A DNA stretch of 64,000 nt from an uncultured Bacteroidia bacterium (GTDB lineage Bacteria; Bacteroidota; Bacteroidia; Bacteroidales; F082). The translations under genes and the position numbers were made by a program. The notes beneath the pieces were generated by a model that was not told where the DNA came from, did not search any database, and saw only the letters and a program-made list of their open reading frames with translations. Positions 38,378-48,542 of the stretch are shown piece by piece (the first letter of the stretch is position 1; each line of letters begins with the position of its first letter). The DNA is taken from positions 62,001 to 126,000 of the forward strand of contig CADCGK010000005.1 of the NCBI GenBank assembly GCA_902800965.1. Direction: 5' to 3'.

Positions 38378-40702
38378 TTAAAAAGTATATCCGAATGAAA
38401 AATAGGCGCCGAAGTGGTTTTCTTGGTACCTCCTTGCCCAATGGAAGGTTAAGGAGATCGGACCTAGGAGACTGTTGTAGGAATACTTCAATCCTGCTCC
38501 ATGTATGCCATAGTATTTCAGCGTGACGAAAGATTCGGTGGATGTGATGTTGACGAGGTAGTTGTACATGCCAGTCAGATAATGGTTTCCAAAGAGGTTG
38601 TAACGAAGGTCGCATCGCAGCACCGCAGCATGGTCGTCCGTGCCTTCCACGGAGGCATATCCGATGAAGGGCAGCTGATTGTCAAAATGCCGTCCTTCCA
38701 CCTCTCCTCCGAATTTGTTCCACAATTGGTAATACTCGGAATTGCCGGATAAGTAGCGTCCGTACAGCTGGGGAATGATGGTGAAACTTCCATCGTTTGG
38801 TGTGAGATAGTACTGGAAAGCATAGTAGAGATCCAAGTATTTGCCAGAAGGAAGGTACGGGTCTTCTTCAGAATCGTCGTAATAATGCTTCTTCGTGTCA
38901 AAATGATACATGGCGTTCAGACGGGCGTTGAATCCGTGTTTGGCGAAATAGGCGTCATCGAGACAGTCGTATTTCAAATTGACAAAAGGTTCGATGATCT
39001 GGGAGGATGCAAACGTGGTCGTGTCAATCCATTCATCCATGGTGAACCTGTCGAAGGTCGTGCTGGTATAGGCCAAACCGACACTGGTGCTGAAATTGGT
39101 CAGGTGAAATTGAGAGATGGATCCACTCACTCTTTGTTGCTGATACCGTAGGTTGAGCGACCTTCTTCCTTCAAACAACATGTTAAAATGGTCGTTCTTA
39201 TAGTGGTACGCAAGGTTGAAGTTGGCCAATGAGGGCCTTGAGTAGGTGTAGATGAGGTTGATACGAGGGTTGTAGCTGAGTTTGGCGTTAAGGTTGAACT
39301 TCGATCCTCCGAATTGTTTTTCGTTCAATCCAAGATGGATCAGGATACCTGCTCCTTCTTCGGTGTCATAGTGGAGTCCTACGCCGAAGACATGGGGCTG
39401 GGCTGGCTTCATGTGAATGTTCAAGTTGTAGGAATCCGATAGCAGGTCTTTACCGTGAATGGAATCACGCTCTTTAACATTATAAGTGACTTCATCGAAA
39501 CAACCTGTGCCGCGATAGATGTTTATGGCACGTCCGAGGCCGTCTTTTGTATAGGTTTCTCCGGTTTTCAGCCCACTCTTTCGCATTAGCCATCGGCTTT
39601 GTTTGTCGGTCACCCCGTCAATGCTGATGTTACTGATTAGAACGGGATTCTCCAATATGTTTACTGACTTTGGGGCATGTAGTTCCTTTTTGGCTGGGGC
39701 GCCTGCTCCTTTGTCTATGAGTTGTTTTATGGCTAACAACTGTTCATGGAATTCAGCGGCCTTTTTGTAGCCTCTGCCGACGAGCGTGTCGATGGCGTCT
39801 GGCGTGAAGCTCAACATTCCGAAGCCGGAGATGTCGGGGACGATTCGAACGTCGCACAATTCCCGGTTCTCCTTGCGCTTGGCGCTGGTGCCATTGACGA
39901 CTAGGCGTCCCAACAGCTGGGGCAACGACTGGATGTCCTTTCTGGTGATCTTTTTTTCCGAGGTGACTTCTACGCCAATGATGATGTCGGCACCCATATC
40001 GCGGAGTACATCCGCGGGGAAATTATTAACCAGACCTCCGTCAACGAGCACCATGTCGCCGATGAAGACAGGGGAAAACACCCCTGGAATTGCCATGCTG
40101 GCTCGCATTGCAGTGGGTACGCTGCCACTTCGGAGCACTACCTCCTCGCCAGTGACAATGTTGGTCGCCACGCAAGCAAATGGGATGGGCAAGTTGTTGA
40201 AATCCATCTCCTCTTGATAACCAACGCATAAGTCGTTGAATAAATTGATCAGCGAGCTGTTGTTGACGTAGGCGCTTGGTAACTGGCTGATAAAAGTAGC
40301 GTTGGGGTCTTTGTCAAATAAACTTTCAAGGCTGAAAGGAATCTCGAGTTGGAGATTGCTGTTGCGCCATCTTGTCTCTTCCGACATCATAGGGCGGTTG
40401 ATCTTGTTGCCGATGTATTCCGACCAATTCATGCTCGCAATAAGCCTGGTGAGCTCGTCAGGCGAATAGCCCATGGCATATAGTCCACCGATGATGGAAC
40501 CCATGCTGGTGCCTGCAACATAATCTATCGGAATTCCAAGTTCTTCCAAGTATTTTAACGCTCCAATGTGTGATGCGCCTTTGGCACCGCCTCCACCAAG
40601 AACAACGCCGACTTTAGGACGTCTCGGTTGGTCGGACAAGGTTTGTGCTGACAAAGACACAAAAGCAATCATGATTAAAATCAACAAACAGGTTTTTTTC
40701 AT
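38378..40702 (-). CDS. Patatin-like phospholipase fused to an Omp85-type barrel (PlpD/type Vd-like)
   Basis: 774 residues from the ATG at 40702, which opens a signal peptide (LLILIMIAFVSLSAQ); an upstream in-frame start would overlap the esterase gene. The patatin domain has the oxyanion GGGGAKG (36-42), nucleophile Ser66 in GTSMG and Asp221 in DGG. A POTRA-like segment (about 370-450) and a 16-strand-type barrel ending in YFSFGYTF follow. Family members place a lipase at the cell surface or in the periplasm. Confidence 0.9.
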   Translation of the reverse strand: MKKTCLLILIMIAFVSLSAQTLSDQPRRPKVGVVLGGGGAKGASHIGALKYLEELGIPIDYVAGTSMGSIIGGLYAMGYSPDELTRLIASMNWSEYIGNKINRPMMSEETRWRNSNLQLEIPFSLESLFDKDPNATFISQLPSAYVNNSSLINLFNDLCVGYQEEMDFNNLPIPFACVATNIVTGEEVVLRSGSVPTAMRASMAIPGVFSPVFIGDMVLVDGGLVNNFPADVLRDMGADIIIGVEVTSEKKITRKDIQSLPQLLGRLVVNGTSAKRKENRELCDVRIVPDISGFGMLSFTPDAIDTLVGRGYKKAAEFHEQLLAIKQLIDKGAGAPAKKELHAPKSVNILENPVLISNISIDGVTDKQSRWLMRKSGLKTGETYTKDGLGRAINIYRGTGCFDEVTYNVKERDSIHGKDLLSDSYNLNIHMKPAQPHVFGVGLHYDTEEGAGILIHLGLNEKQFGGSKFNLNAKLSYNPRINLIYTYSRPSLANFNLAYHYKNDHFNMLFEGRRSLNLRYQQQRVSGSISQFHLTNFSTSVGLAYTSTTFDRFTMDEWIDTTTFASSQIIEPFVNLKYDCLDDAYFAKHGFNARLNAMYHFDTKKHYYDDSEEDPYLPSGKYLDLYYAFQYYLTPNDGSFTIIPQLYGRYLSGNSEYYQLWNKFGGEVEGRHFDNQLPFIGYASVEGTDDHAAVLRCDLRYNLFGNHYLTGMYNYLVNITSTESFVTLKYYGIHGAGLKYSYNSLLGPISLTFHWARRYQENHFGAYFSFGYTF

Positions 40703-40725
40703 ATTGATAGGTGTTTGAAAGATCA

Positions 40726-42315
40726 TTAATAGCTTCTTGTTTCGGTAAGGCCAATGCCGTAAGGCATCGCTGCTGATACCGTGATGCTGTGTTGTGGTGC
40801 ATTTCGAATCCAAGCCACATTCACGGAGTTGTTGTCGGAAGAGAGGATGACACCCCCTTCGGCTTTCCAACTTGCCGATAGGGGTTCGGGACTCACACGA
40901 TAAGTGTTGTTGTCCTCGATGATCGTCAGCTTCTCGGGTGACACGATCTCATGGAAAAAAACCGACATCTTGTCTTGAATCACATAAAAGATATTGTTCA
41001 ACGCCTTGGTTTCGGGATTCACATGAGGTGAGTGCTTGTATCCCACAAAGGTGACTAGCTGCGCATCGTATCCTAATTTGGTCGCACGATCCACGATACA
41101 AGATGAACCGAACATCGGTTCGACCAACAGCGTTTTCAACGGACCAGCGATGCTGAAAGGATAGTCGTGGCTGTAGGGAACGATGTTGTCGGCATCGCCA
41201 TGGAAGGCGAGAATCGGGATGTTGTGCCCATGGAGCAGGGTGGTGTCGGGCATGGCTCCCCACATGTCAATGATGCCCTTGATGCGGAAATCGGCTTTGA
41301 TGGCGTTGCCACAGGTGTCGATGTCACCGAGATCAGGGCGAAGTAAGCCGCGATGGGTGTATGCGGGACGAGTCTCATTGGTCATGAAGGCGAGGTTGAG
41401 AACGGTAATCGCACCAGCACTGGCACCGCCTACGAAAATCATCGAGGTGTCGATGCCATATTCCTCCTGATGTGAAACTAAAAACCTCATGGCAGCATGG
41501 GCGTCTTGCACGGCGCGGTAGCCTGCACGGCCAATACTGCCCATGGAGGGCAAAAAGCCTATCCGATAGTCGATGGAAGCCGTCACATAGCCCAACGAGG
41601 CAAGGTGCTGGCACCAACGGGTTATCGACTTGTCGTCTTTTGAACCGAAATAGAACGCTCCACCATGAACCAGCATGACCAACGGATGCTTTTCCAAGGT
41701 GTCGTTTTGTGGTCGGAAAATGTCGAGATGGAGATCCAAGGGGGTCTCGCTGATGGCTTCGGTCATCCGGAAAATCTTGTCGGTGACATCGGTCTCATCG
41801 CCCAATGCTGACCAAAATCCTGGAACGTTTGCATAACAGATGTCGCTGGTTTCCTCTACAGCGAACAAGGTGTCCTGGTAGCGTTTGTTCTCTACATCCC
41901 GGAAAACAGGCGTCTCGTGGATTTGAATATGGAAAAAGGCTGTCCCAAGCACGCTCAAGCGGGCGTATCCGTCAGCATGTCGTTCATCCATCGATTTGAC
42001 ACGCGGACGGAAAGTTTCTTTCTTGCCGTTGTAATAAAGCCTGGCATTGCGACCTCGGGCTTCCAGTTGAAACGGAAGCGTGTCCGTCATGGTTTTCCCC
42101 AATGCCATATAATGACCTGTGACGTACAGGCTGTCGCTGTGCTCGATGAAAATAAGATAATCCTTGTCATCGATGGAACTGGTGAAGGTGGCAGGTGTCT
42201 CAATCAGGGGAAAAACGACTTTCCAAGATGGTTTTCTTTTTTCTTTGCTGGTTGAGCAAGCAAACAAAGTGGAAACAAGCAGAATAAAGATAGAAGTAGT
42301 AAAGAAGCGGCGCAT
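40726..42315 (-). CDS. Lipoprotein alpha/beta hydrolase (carboxylesterase-like)
   Basis: 529 residues from the ATG at 42315. Signal peptide ends in STLFAC (lipid Cys20). The N-terminal 170 residues are a beta-rich domain; the hydrolase core has the oxyanion HGGAF, nucleophile GGASAGA, the acid in HGDADNIVP and a C-terminal KHSPH histidine. The last 70 residues look like a PKD/Ig domain. Probable periplasmic or surface esterase; substrate unknown. It lies 23 bases upstream of the patatin gene on the same strand. Confidence 0.85.
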   Translation of the reverse strand: MRRFFTTSIFILLVSTLFACSTSKEKRKPSWKVVFPLIETPATFTSSIDDKDYLIFIEHSDSLYVTGHYMALGKTMTDTLPFQLEARGRNARLYYNGKKETFRPRVKSMDERHADGYARLSVLGTAFFHIQIHETPVFRDVENKRYQDTLFAVEETSDICYANVPGFWSALGDETDVTDKIFRMTEAISETPLDLHLDIFRPQNDTLEKHPLVMLVHGGAFYFGSKDDKSITRWCQHLASLGYVTASIDYRIGFLPSMGSIGRAGYRAVQDAHAAMRFLVSHQEEYGIDTSMIFVGGASAGAITVLNLAFMTNETRPAYTHRGLLRPDLGDIDTCGNAIKADFRIKGIIDMWGAMPDTTLLHGHNIPILAFHGDADNIVPYSHDYPFSIAGPLKTLLVEPMFGSSCIVDRATKLGYDAQLVTFVGYKHSPHVNPETKALNNIFYVIQDKMSVFFHEIVSPEKLTIIEDNNTYRVSPEPLSASWKAEGGVILSSDNNSVNVAWIRNAPQHSITVSAAMPYGIGLTETRSY

Positions 42316-42368
42316 GTAGTCCCAGTTAAATAAACATGGCAAAAATACAAAAAAACATCAAAAATCCA

Positions 42369-42376
42369 TATCTTTG
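42369..42376 (+). promoter_or_regulatory. -7 box of argS
   Basis: TATCTTTG, 24 bases before the argS ATG; no good -33 box. Confidence 0.45.
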
Positions 42377-42400
42377 CACCATTAACAAAGATATCTGATT

Positions 42401-44221
42401 ATGTTAGAAGAAATCCTTAAACAACTCTTTATCAAGTCGTTCAAGACCTTATACGGGCAAGAGCCGCCTGCGCAACAAGTCAATTTTCAAAAAACAAGGC
42501 CTGAGTTTGAGGGCGACCTTACCGTAGTGGTGTTTCCATTCGGTAAACTCGCCGGCCGCAATCCCGAGCAATTGGCCAACGAGATGGGTGCCGAGATGAT
42601 GAAGGAATCCTCTATGATCGCCAAATTCAATGTGGTGAAAGGCTTCCTTAATATCCTCATTTCCGATAGTTTCTGGCTGGACTTCTTCCGTGATAACCAT
42701 CAAAAAGAGAGTTTCGGAAGAAAAGAAGTGTCTGGCAAACCGGTGGTGGTCGAGTACTCCTCGCCGAATACCAACAAACCCCTGCATCTTGGCCATATTC
42801 GTAACAACCTCCTTGGCTGGAGCGTGTGCGAAATTCTGAAAGCCAGCGGCAAGAACGTGGTGCGGGTGAATCTGGTCAACGACCGTGGCATCCACATCTG
42901 TAAGAGCATGCTCGCCTGGAAGAAATGGGGCAACGGTTGTACCCCTGAATCCACCGGCAAGAAGGGTGACCATTTGATCGGCGACTTCTATGTGCTGTTC
43001 GACAAAGAGTATAAAAAGGAACTGAATGCGTATCTAACGGCGAACTATCCGAATTTTGCGGATCTGGGCGAAAAAGAGCAGGAGGAAGCCAAAGCCAAGG
43101 CCGAAGCCGAATCCACGTTGATGCAGGAAGCCCGCGAAATGCTACGCAAGTGGGAAGCCAACGACCCTGAAGTGCGCCAGCTCTGGGAGATGATGAACCA
43201 GTGGGTGTATGACGGCTTCGACGTGACTTACAAACGCCTCGGCGTGAGTTTCGATAAGATCTACTATGAATCACAAACCTACCTGCTGGGCAAGTCGCTG
43301 GTGCAAGAAGGCCTCGAGAAAGGTGTGCTCTACCGCCGCGACGACAACTCGGTGTGGTGTGACCTCCGCGATGAGGGCCTCGACGAGAAACTGCTGCTCC
43401 GCCGTGACGGCACCTCGGTGTATATGACCCAAGACCTGGGTACTGCCCAACTTCGTGTGGAGGAATATGACCCAGAGAAACTCATCTATGTGGTGGGCAA
43501 CGAGCAGATATACCACTTCGATGTGCTGAAACGCGTGCTGGTTCGCTTGGGCCGTGAATGGGGCAAGGACATCGAACACCTTTCCTACGGCATGGTGGAA
43601 CTGCCCAACGGCAAGATGAAGTCGCGCGAAGGCACCGTAGTCGATGCCGATGATCTCATGGACGAGATGGTGGCCACTGCCAAGGCCGTCTCAGAGGAAT
43701 TGGGCAAGGCCAAGGACCTCTCGCCCGAAGATGCCGACAAGCTGTATCACACCATCGGTTTGGGCGCTTTGAAATACTTCATCCTTCGTGTCGATCCCAA
43801 GAAGACCATGCTGTTCAACCCCGAGGAATCCATCGATTTCAACGGCAACACGGGTCCGTTCGTACAATACACCCACGCCCGTATCTGCTCGGTGCTCCGC
43901 AAGGCCGCTGAGCAAGGCATCAAGCTGGAAAATGAAGTGAAAGTCGCTGACCTTCAACCGAAGGAAAAGGAGATCATCGTGATGATGTACGGCTGGCCGA
44001 CGGTGCTGAACCAAGCCGCTGAAGGTCGCAGCCCAGCGATGATAGCCAACTTCATCTTTGACCTCGCGAAGGAGTTCAACCAGTTCTATCAAGAATGCAG
44101 CATCCTTAAGGAGGAAGATGCCAACCGTCGCATGTTCCGTCTGCAAGTCTGTGACATGGTGGCCGCCTTGTTAAGGAATGCTTCTGGCCTTCTCGGTATA
44201 GGGATGCCGGAGAGGATGTGA
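42401..44221 (+). CDS. argS: Arginyl-tRNA synthetase
   Basis: 606 residues. N-terminal Add1 domain, the HIGH motif as HLGHIRNN, the KMSKS-like KMKSREGT, and a C-terminal DALR anticodon-binding domain. It charges tRNA-Arg. The gene ends just before a GAAG-rich short repeat and rsmE. Confidence 0.98.
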   Translation: MLEEILKQLFIKSFKTLYGQEPPAQQVNFQKTRPEFEGDLTVVVFPFGKLAGRNPEQLANEMGAEMMKESSMIAKFNVVKGFLNILISDSFWLDFFRDNHQKESFGRKEVSGKPVVVEYSSPNTNKPLHLGHIRNNLLGWSVCEILKASGKNVVRVNLVNDRGIHICKSMLAWKKWGNGCTPESTGKKGDHLIGDFYVLFDKEYKKELNAYLTANYPNFADLGEKEQEEAKAKAEAESTLMQEAREMLRKWEANDPEVRQLWEMMNQWVYDGFDVTYKRLGVSFDKIYYESQTYLLGKSLVQEGLEKGVLYRRDDNSVWCDLRDEGLDEKLLLRRDGTSVYMTQDLGTAQLRVEEYDPEKLIYVVGNEQIYHFDVLKRVLVRLGREWGKDIEHLSYGMVELPNGKMKSREGTVVDADDLMDEMVATAKAVSEELGKAKDLSPEDADKLYHTIGLGALKYFILRVDPKKTMLFNPEESIDFNGNTGPFVQYTHARICSVLRKAAEQGIKLENEVKVADLQPKEKEIIVMMYGWPTVLNQAAEGRSPAMIANFIFDLAKEFNQFYQECSILKEEDANRRMFRLQVCDMVAALLRNASGLLGIGMPERM

Positions 44222-44225
44222 TATT

Positions 44226-44260
44226 ATAGAAGTAAGAAGTCAGAAGATAGAAGTAAGAAG
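44226..44260 (+). repeat. Degenerate AGAAGTAAGAAG-type tandem repeat
   Basis: Three to four imperfect copies of a GAAGTAA/GAAGTCA/GAAGATA unit (7-9 bases) fill the argS-rsmE gap and abut the rsmE GTG start. Confidence 0.65.
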
Positions 44261-44968
44261 GTGAACGTGTTTTATCTTAAAGGGGCGAAGGAAGGACTCA
44301 ACGTTCTTCCTGAAGAGGAATCCAAACACTGCGTGAAAGTGCTTCGGATGACCGAAGGCGAGCGTTTTTGCGTGACTGATGGGGAAGGCTCCCTCTATGA
44401 TGCGGAACTGGTGGAAGCTTTGCCCAAACACGCTACCGTCAACCTCACGAACAAGCGGCCTGGTTATGACCATTGGGGCTTCAAACTTGAGATAGCCATC
44501 GCTCCGACCAAGCTCAACGAGCGCACGGAATGGTTCTTGGAGAAAGCCACCGAGATAGGCATCGACCGTGTACGGCTCTTCACTTCCTATCATTCAGAGC
44601 GCCGAGCCGCCAACGTGGAACGTTTCCAAAAGGTGATGGTTGCTGCGATGAAGCAATCCATTAAATCCAGATTACCTATCATCGACGACTTAATACCATT
44701 CGATAAACTGGTGAAGCAACCTTTTGATGGACAGAAGTTCATTGCCTGGATCGACGACGATGTGAAAGACTGTCTTTGCAACCTATATCATAAAGGTGAA
44801 AATGTCTTGGTGCTGATTGGTCCGGAAGGGGATTTCAGTCCCGAGGAGGTGGCATTGGCGAAAGAAAACGGCTTCGTTCCGGTAAGCTTGGGCGATGCTC
44901 GATTGAGAACGGAAACGGCTGCCATAGTGGCTTGCCATACGGTGCAATTGATCAATCAGATGAAATGA
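44261..44968 (+). CDS. rsmE: 16S rRNA (uracil-1498-N3)-methyltransferase RsmE, GTG start
   Basis: 235 residues. The C-terminal SPOUT knot has LIGPEGDFSPEEV and LGDARLRTETAA. It methylates U1498 of 16S rRNA. GTG at 44261 is the first start after the repeat; the protein start VFYLKGAKEGLNVLPEEES fits the family. Confidence 0.94.
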   Translation: MNVFYLKGAKEGLNVLPEEESKHCVKVLRMTEGERFCVTDGEGSLYDAELVEALPKHATVNLTNKRPGYDHWGFKLEIAIAPTKLNERTEWFLEKATEIGIDRVRLFTSYHSERRAANVERFQKVMVAAMKQSIKSRLPIIDDLIPFDKLVKQPFDGQKFIAWIDDDVKDCLCNLYHKGENVLVLIGPEGDFSPEEVALAKENGFVPVSLGDARLRTETAAIVACHTVQLINQMK

Positions 44969-45612
44969 AAAAGCTGTTGGTTGCCATAATGCTTTTGTTC
45001 CCGTTGCTTGTCACAGCGCAGCAGCTGAACATCGCTTTGCTGAAATATCGTGGCGGTGGCGACTGGTACGGCAACCCAACTTCATTGCCGAACCTAGTGC
45101 GTTTCTGCAATAAGGAAATTGGCACAGATATCAATCCTGATGTCCCTACAGTCGAGCCTTCCAGCCCGGATATCTTCAACTATCCCTACGTCTATATGAC
45201 AGGGCATGGCAACGTGGTATTTGATGCCGTGGAAGCACAAAACCTTCGCAATTACATGTTGGCTGGCGGCTTCCTCCATATCGACGACAACTACGGCATC
45301 CGCCAATACATCGAACCGCAGATGAAAAAGGTGTTTCCAGAGCTGGATTTCGTAGAGCTTCCCTTTTCTCACGACATCTTTAAAAAGCCTTTTCCTTTTA
45401 AAGATGGCCTCCCAAAAATCCATGAACATGATGGCAAGGCGCCACAGTTGTTTGCCTTGATCTATGAAGGCCGTATTGTGTGTATCTTTACCTACGAATG
45501 CGATTTGGGCGACGGCTGGGAAGATCAACGTGTTCATCACGACTCTCAGGAGATCCGTGAGAAGGCCTTGCGAATGGGAGCGAATATCCTTAGGTACGTG
45601 TTTGAGAATTGA
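44965..45612 (+). CDS. DUF4159 family exported protein
   Basis: 215 residues, overlapping rsmE by 4 bases (ATGA). A signal peptide (LLVAIMLLFPLLVTAQ) is followed by IALLKYRGGGDWYGNPTSLPNLVRF and GGFLHIDDNYG, the DUF4159 signature. Probable periplasmic protein of unknown role. Its last 23 bases overlap the convergent recN end. Confidence 0.88.
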   Translation: MKKLLVAIMLLFPLLVTAQQLNIALLKYRGGGDWYGNPTSLPNLVRFCNKEIGTDINPDVPTVEPSSPDIFNYPYVYMTGHGNVVFDAVEAQNLRNYMLAGGFLHIDDNYGIRQYIEPQMKKVFPELDFVELPFSHDIFKKPFPFKDGLPKIHEHDGKAPQLFALIYEGRIVCIFTYECDLGDGWEDQRVHHDSQEIREKALRMGANILRYVFEN

Positions 45613-47260
45613 GGAGGACTTCAGCGGCTTTGAGAGCTTCTGGAGTGATCTTGTCATTGCTGAGCATCTTGGCGATCTCTGTGACGCGCTCGTTTGCTGA
45701 CAATAACTTAATATGCGATTGGGTGCGCTCTCCTTCATTGTCTTTGAAGATGAAGAAATGATGTGCTGCCTTGCTGGCCACCTGTGGCAAGTGGGTGATG
45801 GCGATTAGCTGTAAGCTGTTGCCCATCTCTTGCATGATGTTCCCGATTTTGGCGGCCACTTCTCCCGAAACACCGGCGTCGATCTCGTCGAAGATAAGGG
45901 TGGGGATGTAGTTGTGTTGCGATACGGCGCTTTTGACGGAAAGCATTACCCTTGACAGCTCTCCTCCTGATGCCACTTTGCTGATGTCGGCAGCCTCGAT
46001 GCCTTTGTTGGCGGAGAACAGAAAACGTACTTGATCCAGTCCAGTAGAGGTGAAGTCCTGGATGGGTTCCAGGCTGATTTGGAACACTGCATGCGGCATG
46101 GCCAGCTGTCGGGCAAGTCCGGTGACTTTTTCGCTGAAGGTCTTGGAGGCCTTTTGGCGTTGGCTGCGGAGTTGCAGGGCAAGTTGCTTCAGTAGCTGGG
46201 TCTGCTCCTTCAGTGCTTTCTCGGCCTTTTCGATCTCTTGGTCGATGTTTTCAAAAGCGTTCACCTTGCTTTCAAGCTCATCTCGTAGCTGAATCAAGGC
46301 TTCGAATTCCTTGACGTGATGCTTCATCATCAGGCGGTTGAGCAGGTCGAAGCGCTCTTGAAGCTCTTGCAACTTCTCTTCGTCGAATTGGGTGTCGTCT
46401 TCCAGACGTTCAAGGTCGTAGGCGATATCCTTCAGTTCTATCTGGGTGTTGTCGATGCGTTCTTTCAGTCCTTCGGCATTGGGAATGAGCTGCTTGATTC
46501 TTTGGAGTAGGGAAGACAACTCGTTCAGTTGGGGAAGGATGGCACTTTCAGAGTTTTCCAGCAAGCCGTTGGCGCTAAACAGCAACGACTTGATTTCCTC
46601 GGCGTTTTCCATCACATTCAGACTATTTTCGATTTCAACGTATTCGCCTTCTTTCAACTGGGCTTTCTGGAGCTCGTCCAATTGAAACTTGAGATAGTCG
46701 TTCTCGCTGAGGTTTTTTTCTGCCATCATCTTGAGATCCTTCAGCTGGTGGCAGAGCGTGTTGTATTGCGCAAATTCCTTTTTGTATTCAGAAAGTGATC
46801 TATTATTCTGGGCAATCTCGTCCAGCAGATGAAGTTGGAAATCTGCATCGGTCAGCAACAACGAATCGTGTTGTGAATGGATATCGACCTGTTGGCATCC
46901 GATTGCTTTAAGGGTTAGCAGCGTGACGGGTGTGTCGTTGATGAAAGCTCGTGTTTTTTTCTGTGGGTTTAGCTCCCTGCGGAAGATGCATTCGTTGGGA
47001 TCAAAGTCCAAATCATTCGCTTCGAAAGCTGTTTTCAACCGGTCGTTGTCGAATGAAAACACCGCTTCCACGATGCATTTCCGGTTTTTGTCGAGCAAAA
47101 CTCCAGTGTCGGCGCGGTCTCCAAGTACAAAGCCAAGGGCGTCAAGAAGGATGGACTTTCCCGCACCCGTCTCACCGGTAATGACACTGAATCCTTTGCT
47201 GAAATCGATGGAAAGGTCTTCGATGAGAGCGTAGTTTTGGATATGGAGATGCTGCAGCAT
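45590..47260 (-). CDS. recN: DNA repair protein RecN
   Basis: 556 residues. SMC-like: Walker A GETGAGKS (29-36), long central coiled coil, C-terminal ABC signature (SGGELSRVMLSV) and Walker B (IFDEIDAGVSGE). Acts in double-strand-break repair. Last gene of the bamD-rpoZ-DUF4835-recN block. Confidence 0.97.
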   Translation of the reverse strand: MLQHLHIQNYALIEDLSIDFSKGFSVITGETGAGKSILLDALGFVLGDRADTGVLLDKNRKCIVEAVFSFDNDRLKTAFEANDLDFDPNECIFRRELNPQKKTRAFINDTPVTLLTLKAIGCQQVDIHSQHDSLLLTDADFQLHLLDEIAQNNRSLSEYKKEFAQYNTLCHQLKDLKMMAEKNLSENDYLKFQLDELQKAQLKEGEYVEIENSLNVMENAEEIKSLLFSANGLLENSESAILPQLNELSSLLQRIKQLIPNAEGLKERIDNTQIELKDIAYDLERLEDDTQFDEEKLQELQERFDLLNRLMMKHHVKEFEALIQLRDELESKVNAFENIDQEIEKAEKALKEQTQLLKQLALQLRSQRQKASKTFSEKVTGLARQLAMPHAVFQISLEPIQDFTSTGLDQVRFLFSANKGIEAADISKVASGGELSRVMLSVKSAVSQHNYIPTLIFDEIDAGVSGEVAAKIGNIMQEMGNSLQLIAITHLPQVASKAAHHFFIFKDNEGERTQSHIKLLSANERVTEIAKMLSNDKITPEALKAAEVLLNSQTRT

Positions 47261-47274
47261 GGCTGTTTTAGGGA

Positions 47275-48195
47275 TTAGCCTTTTCTCATGCCGCCTTGCA
47301 AGATGGCGTCATATTGCGATGCTTTAGACGGATCGATCTGCTTCATGATGTTGGCTGCCTTGGTCTTTTCCTGTTGTGATCCTTCGCTGAAGACATTGAT
47401 GATCTCGTCGCGTTTGGCTTCGATAATGAGTTGAAGCCAGAAGCAAGTTGGATAGGTGCTGTAAACGTTCTGCAGGTATTCCAATGATTTAAGGATGGTT
47501 GCACGTCCCTCGTCAGGTTTTTCTGACATTACATCGAGGCCAAGGCGATGGTATTCGTACATGAATTGATGGAGCGGCGCGTAGCTGTTGTTGTTCATGT
47601 TCTCCGCCAACCAATAACGGTTTTTGTTTCCGTCCATGGCTTTCCAGCCGACTTGAGAGGAGCTTTGTGCGTTGTCGACAATTTGTTGGGCGACTTCAAA
47701 GAATGGCTTGCCCCCATTCAGTGAGAAAGAGTCAAAGTCAAGTCCCAAGAAGGTATAGACATAGAATGCGATGGTGGAGGTTAGATCCGACATGTGAGTG
47801 TTGGCGCTGAAATCCAGAGGTTGACCGTCCATGTAGTTGAAGGAGAACCTTTGATCCACATAGTTGAGGATAGGAGTGGTGTAGCTGGCTTTGTAGCATG
47901 GGCGGCGCAGTGCCATGTTGAGTTCACCGGAGAAGGAGTCGGACCCCGTGCGTTCTTTGATGGTGATGGCAATGGAGCACTCGATCTTTTCAACGGTCTT
48001 GAAGTTGAGGTTGGTCCACTTCGTGTTGTTGATGAACTCATAAATGGCCGTCTGCATGCTCTCAAAAACGCTCTTGTCGGTACCTGCCACTTGATTGGTG
48101 TTGATGCGGATGTCGCATTTTATCTCTTGGGCAGCCAAGATGTTCGTGAAGAACATGCAGATGACTATGATGACGGATACTATAGGTTTTTTCAT
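47275..48195 (-). CDS. DUF4835 family exported protein
   Basis: 306 residues from the ATG at 48195; a longer reading would overlap rpoZ by most of its end. Signal peptide VSVIIVICMFFTNILAAQ, then the family start EIKCDIRINTNQVAGTDKSVF. Conserved in Bacteroidota beside recN; function unknown, probably periplasmic. Confidence 0.9.
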   Translation of the reverse strand: MKKPIVSVIIVICMFFTNILAAQEIKCDIRINTNQVAGTDKSVFESMQTAIYEFINNTKWTNLNFKTVEKIECSIAITIKERTGSDSFSGELNMALRRPCYKASYTTPILNYVDQRFSFNYMDGQPLDFSANTHMSDLTSTIAFYVYTFLGLDFDSFSLNGGKPFFEVAQQIVDNAQSSSQVGWKAMDGNKNRYWLAENMNNNSYAPLHQFMYEYHRLGLDVMSEKPDEGRATILKSLEYLQNVYSTYPTCFWLQLIIEAKRDEIINVFSEGSQQEKTKAANIMKQIDPSKASQYDAILQGGMRKG

Positions 48196-48199
48196 GGTT

Positions 48200-48535
48200 T
48201 TAGAACTCGTCCTGAACTTCCTTCCTAGGGTTGCGGAAGTAGATTTCGTCATTAAGGAATTCATGAATGGCGATCAGCGTGGGTTTGGGAAGACGTTCGT
48301 AGAACTTGGCGATCTCAATCTGTTCACGGTTTTCGAATACTTCCTCCAGGCTATCGTTGTTGGTGGCGAACTCTTCAATCTTCTTGTTGAGTTCTTCCTT
48401 CATCTCTGAAGCGATTTGATTGGCGCGTTTGGTGAGGATGGCAACGGTCTCGTAGATATTGCCTGTGCCTTTGTAAAATTGGTCTTTCTGACGGGTGACT
48501 ACCGTCGTTTCGGTTCTGATTTTCTTGAAATCCAT
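48200..48535 (-). CDS. rpoZ: RNA polymerase omega subunit (Rpb6-like)
   Basis: 111 residues. TGNIYETVAILTKRANQIASEM and ENREQIEIAKFYERLPKPTLIA match Bacteroidota omega. It starts 7 bases after bamD. Confidence 0.92.
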   Translation of the reverse strand: MDFKKIRTETTVVTRQKDQFYKGTGNIYETVAILTKRANQIASEMKEELNKKIEEFATNNDSLEEVFENREQIEIAKFYERLPKPTLIAIHEFLNDEIYFRNPRKEVQDEF

Positions 48536-48542
48536 GGTGCTA

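Noticed and set aside
38631..38901. Minus-strand alternative frames within the patatin barrel region
   Set aside because: Out-of-frame readings of the conserved barrel; no start or motif support.
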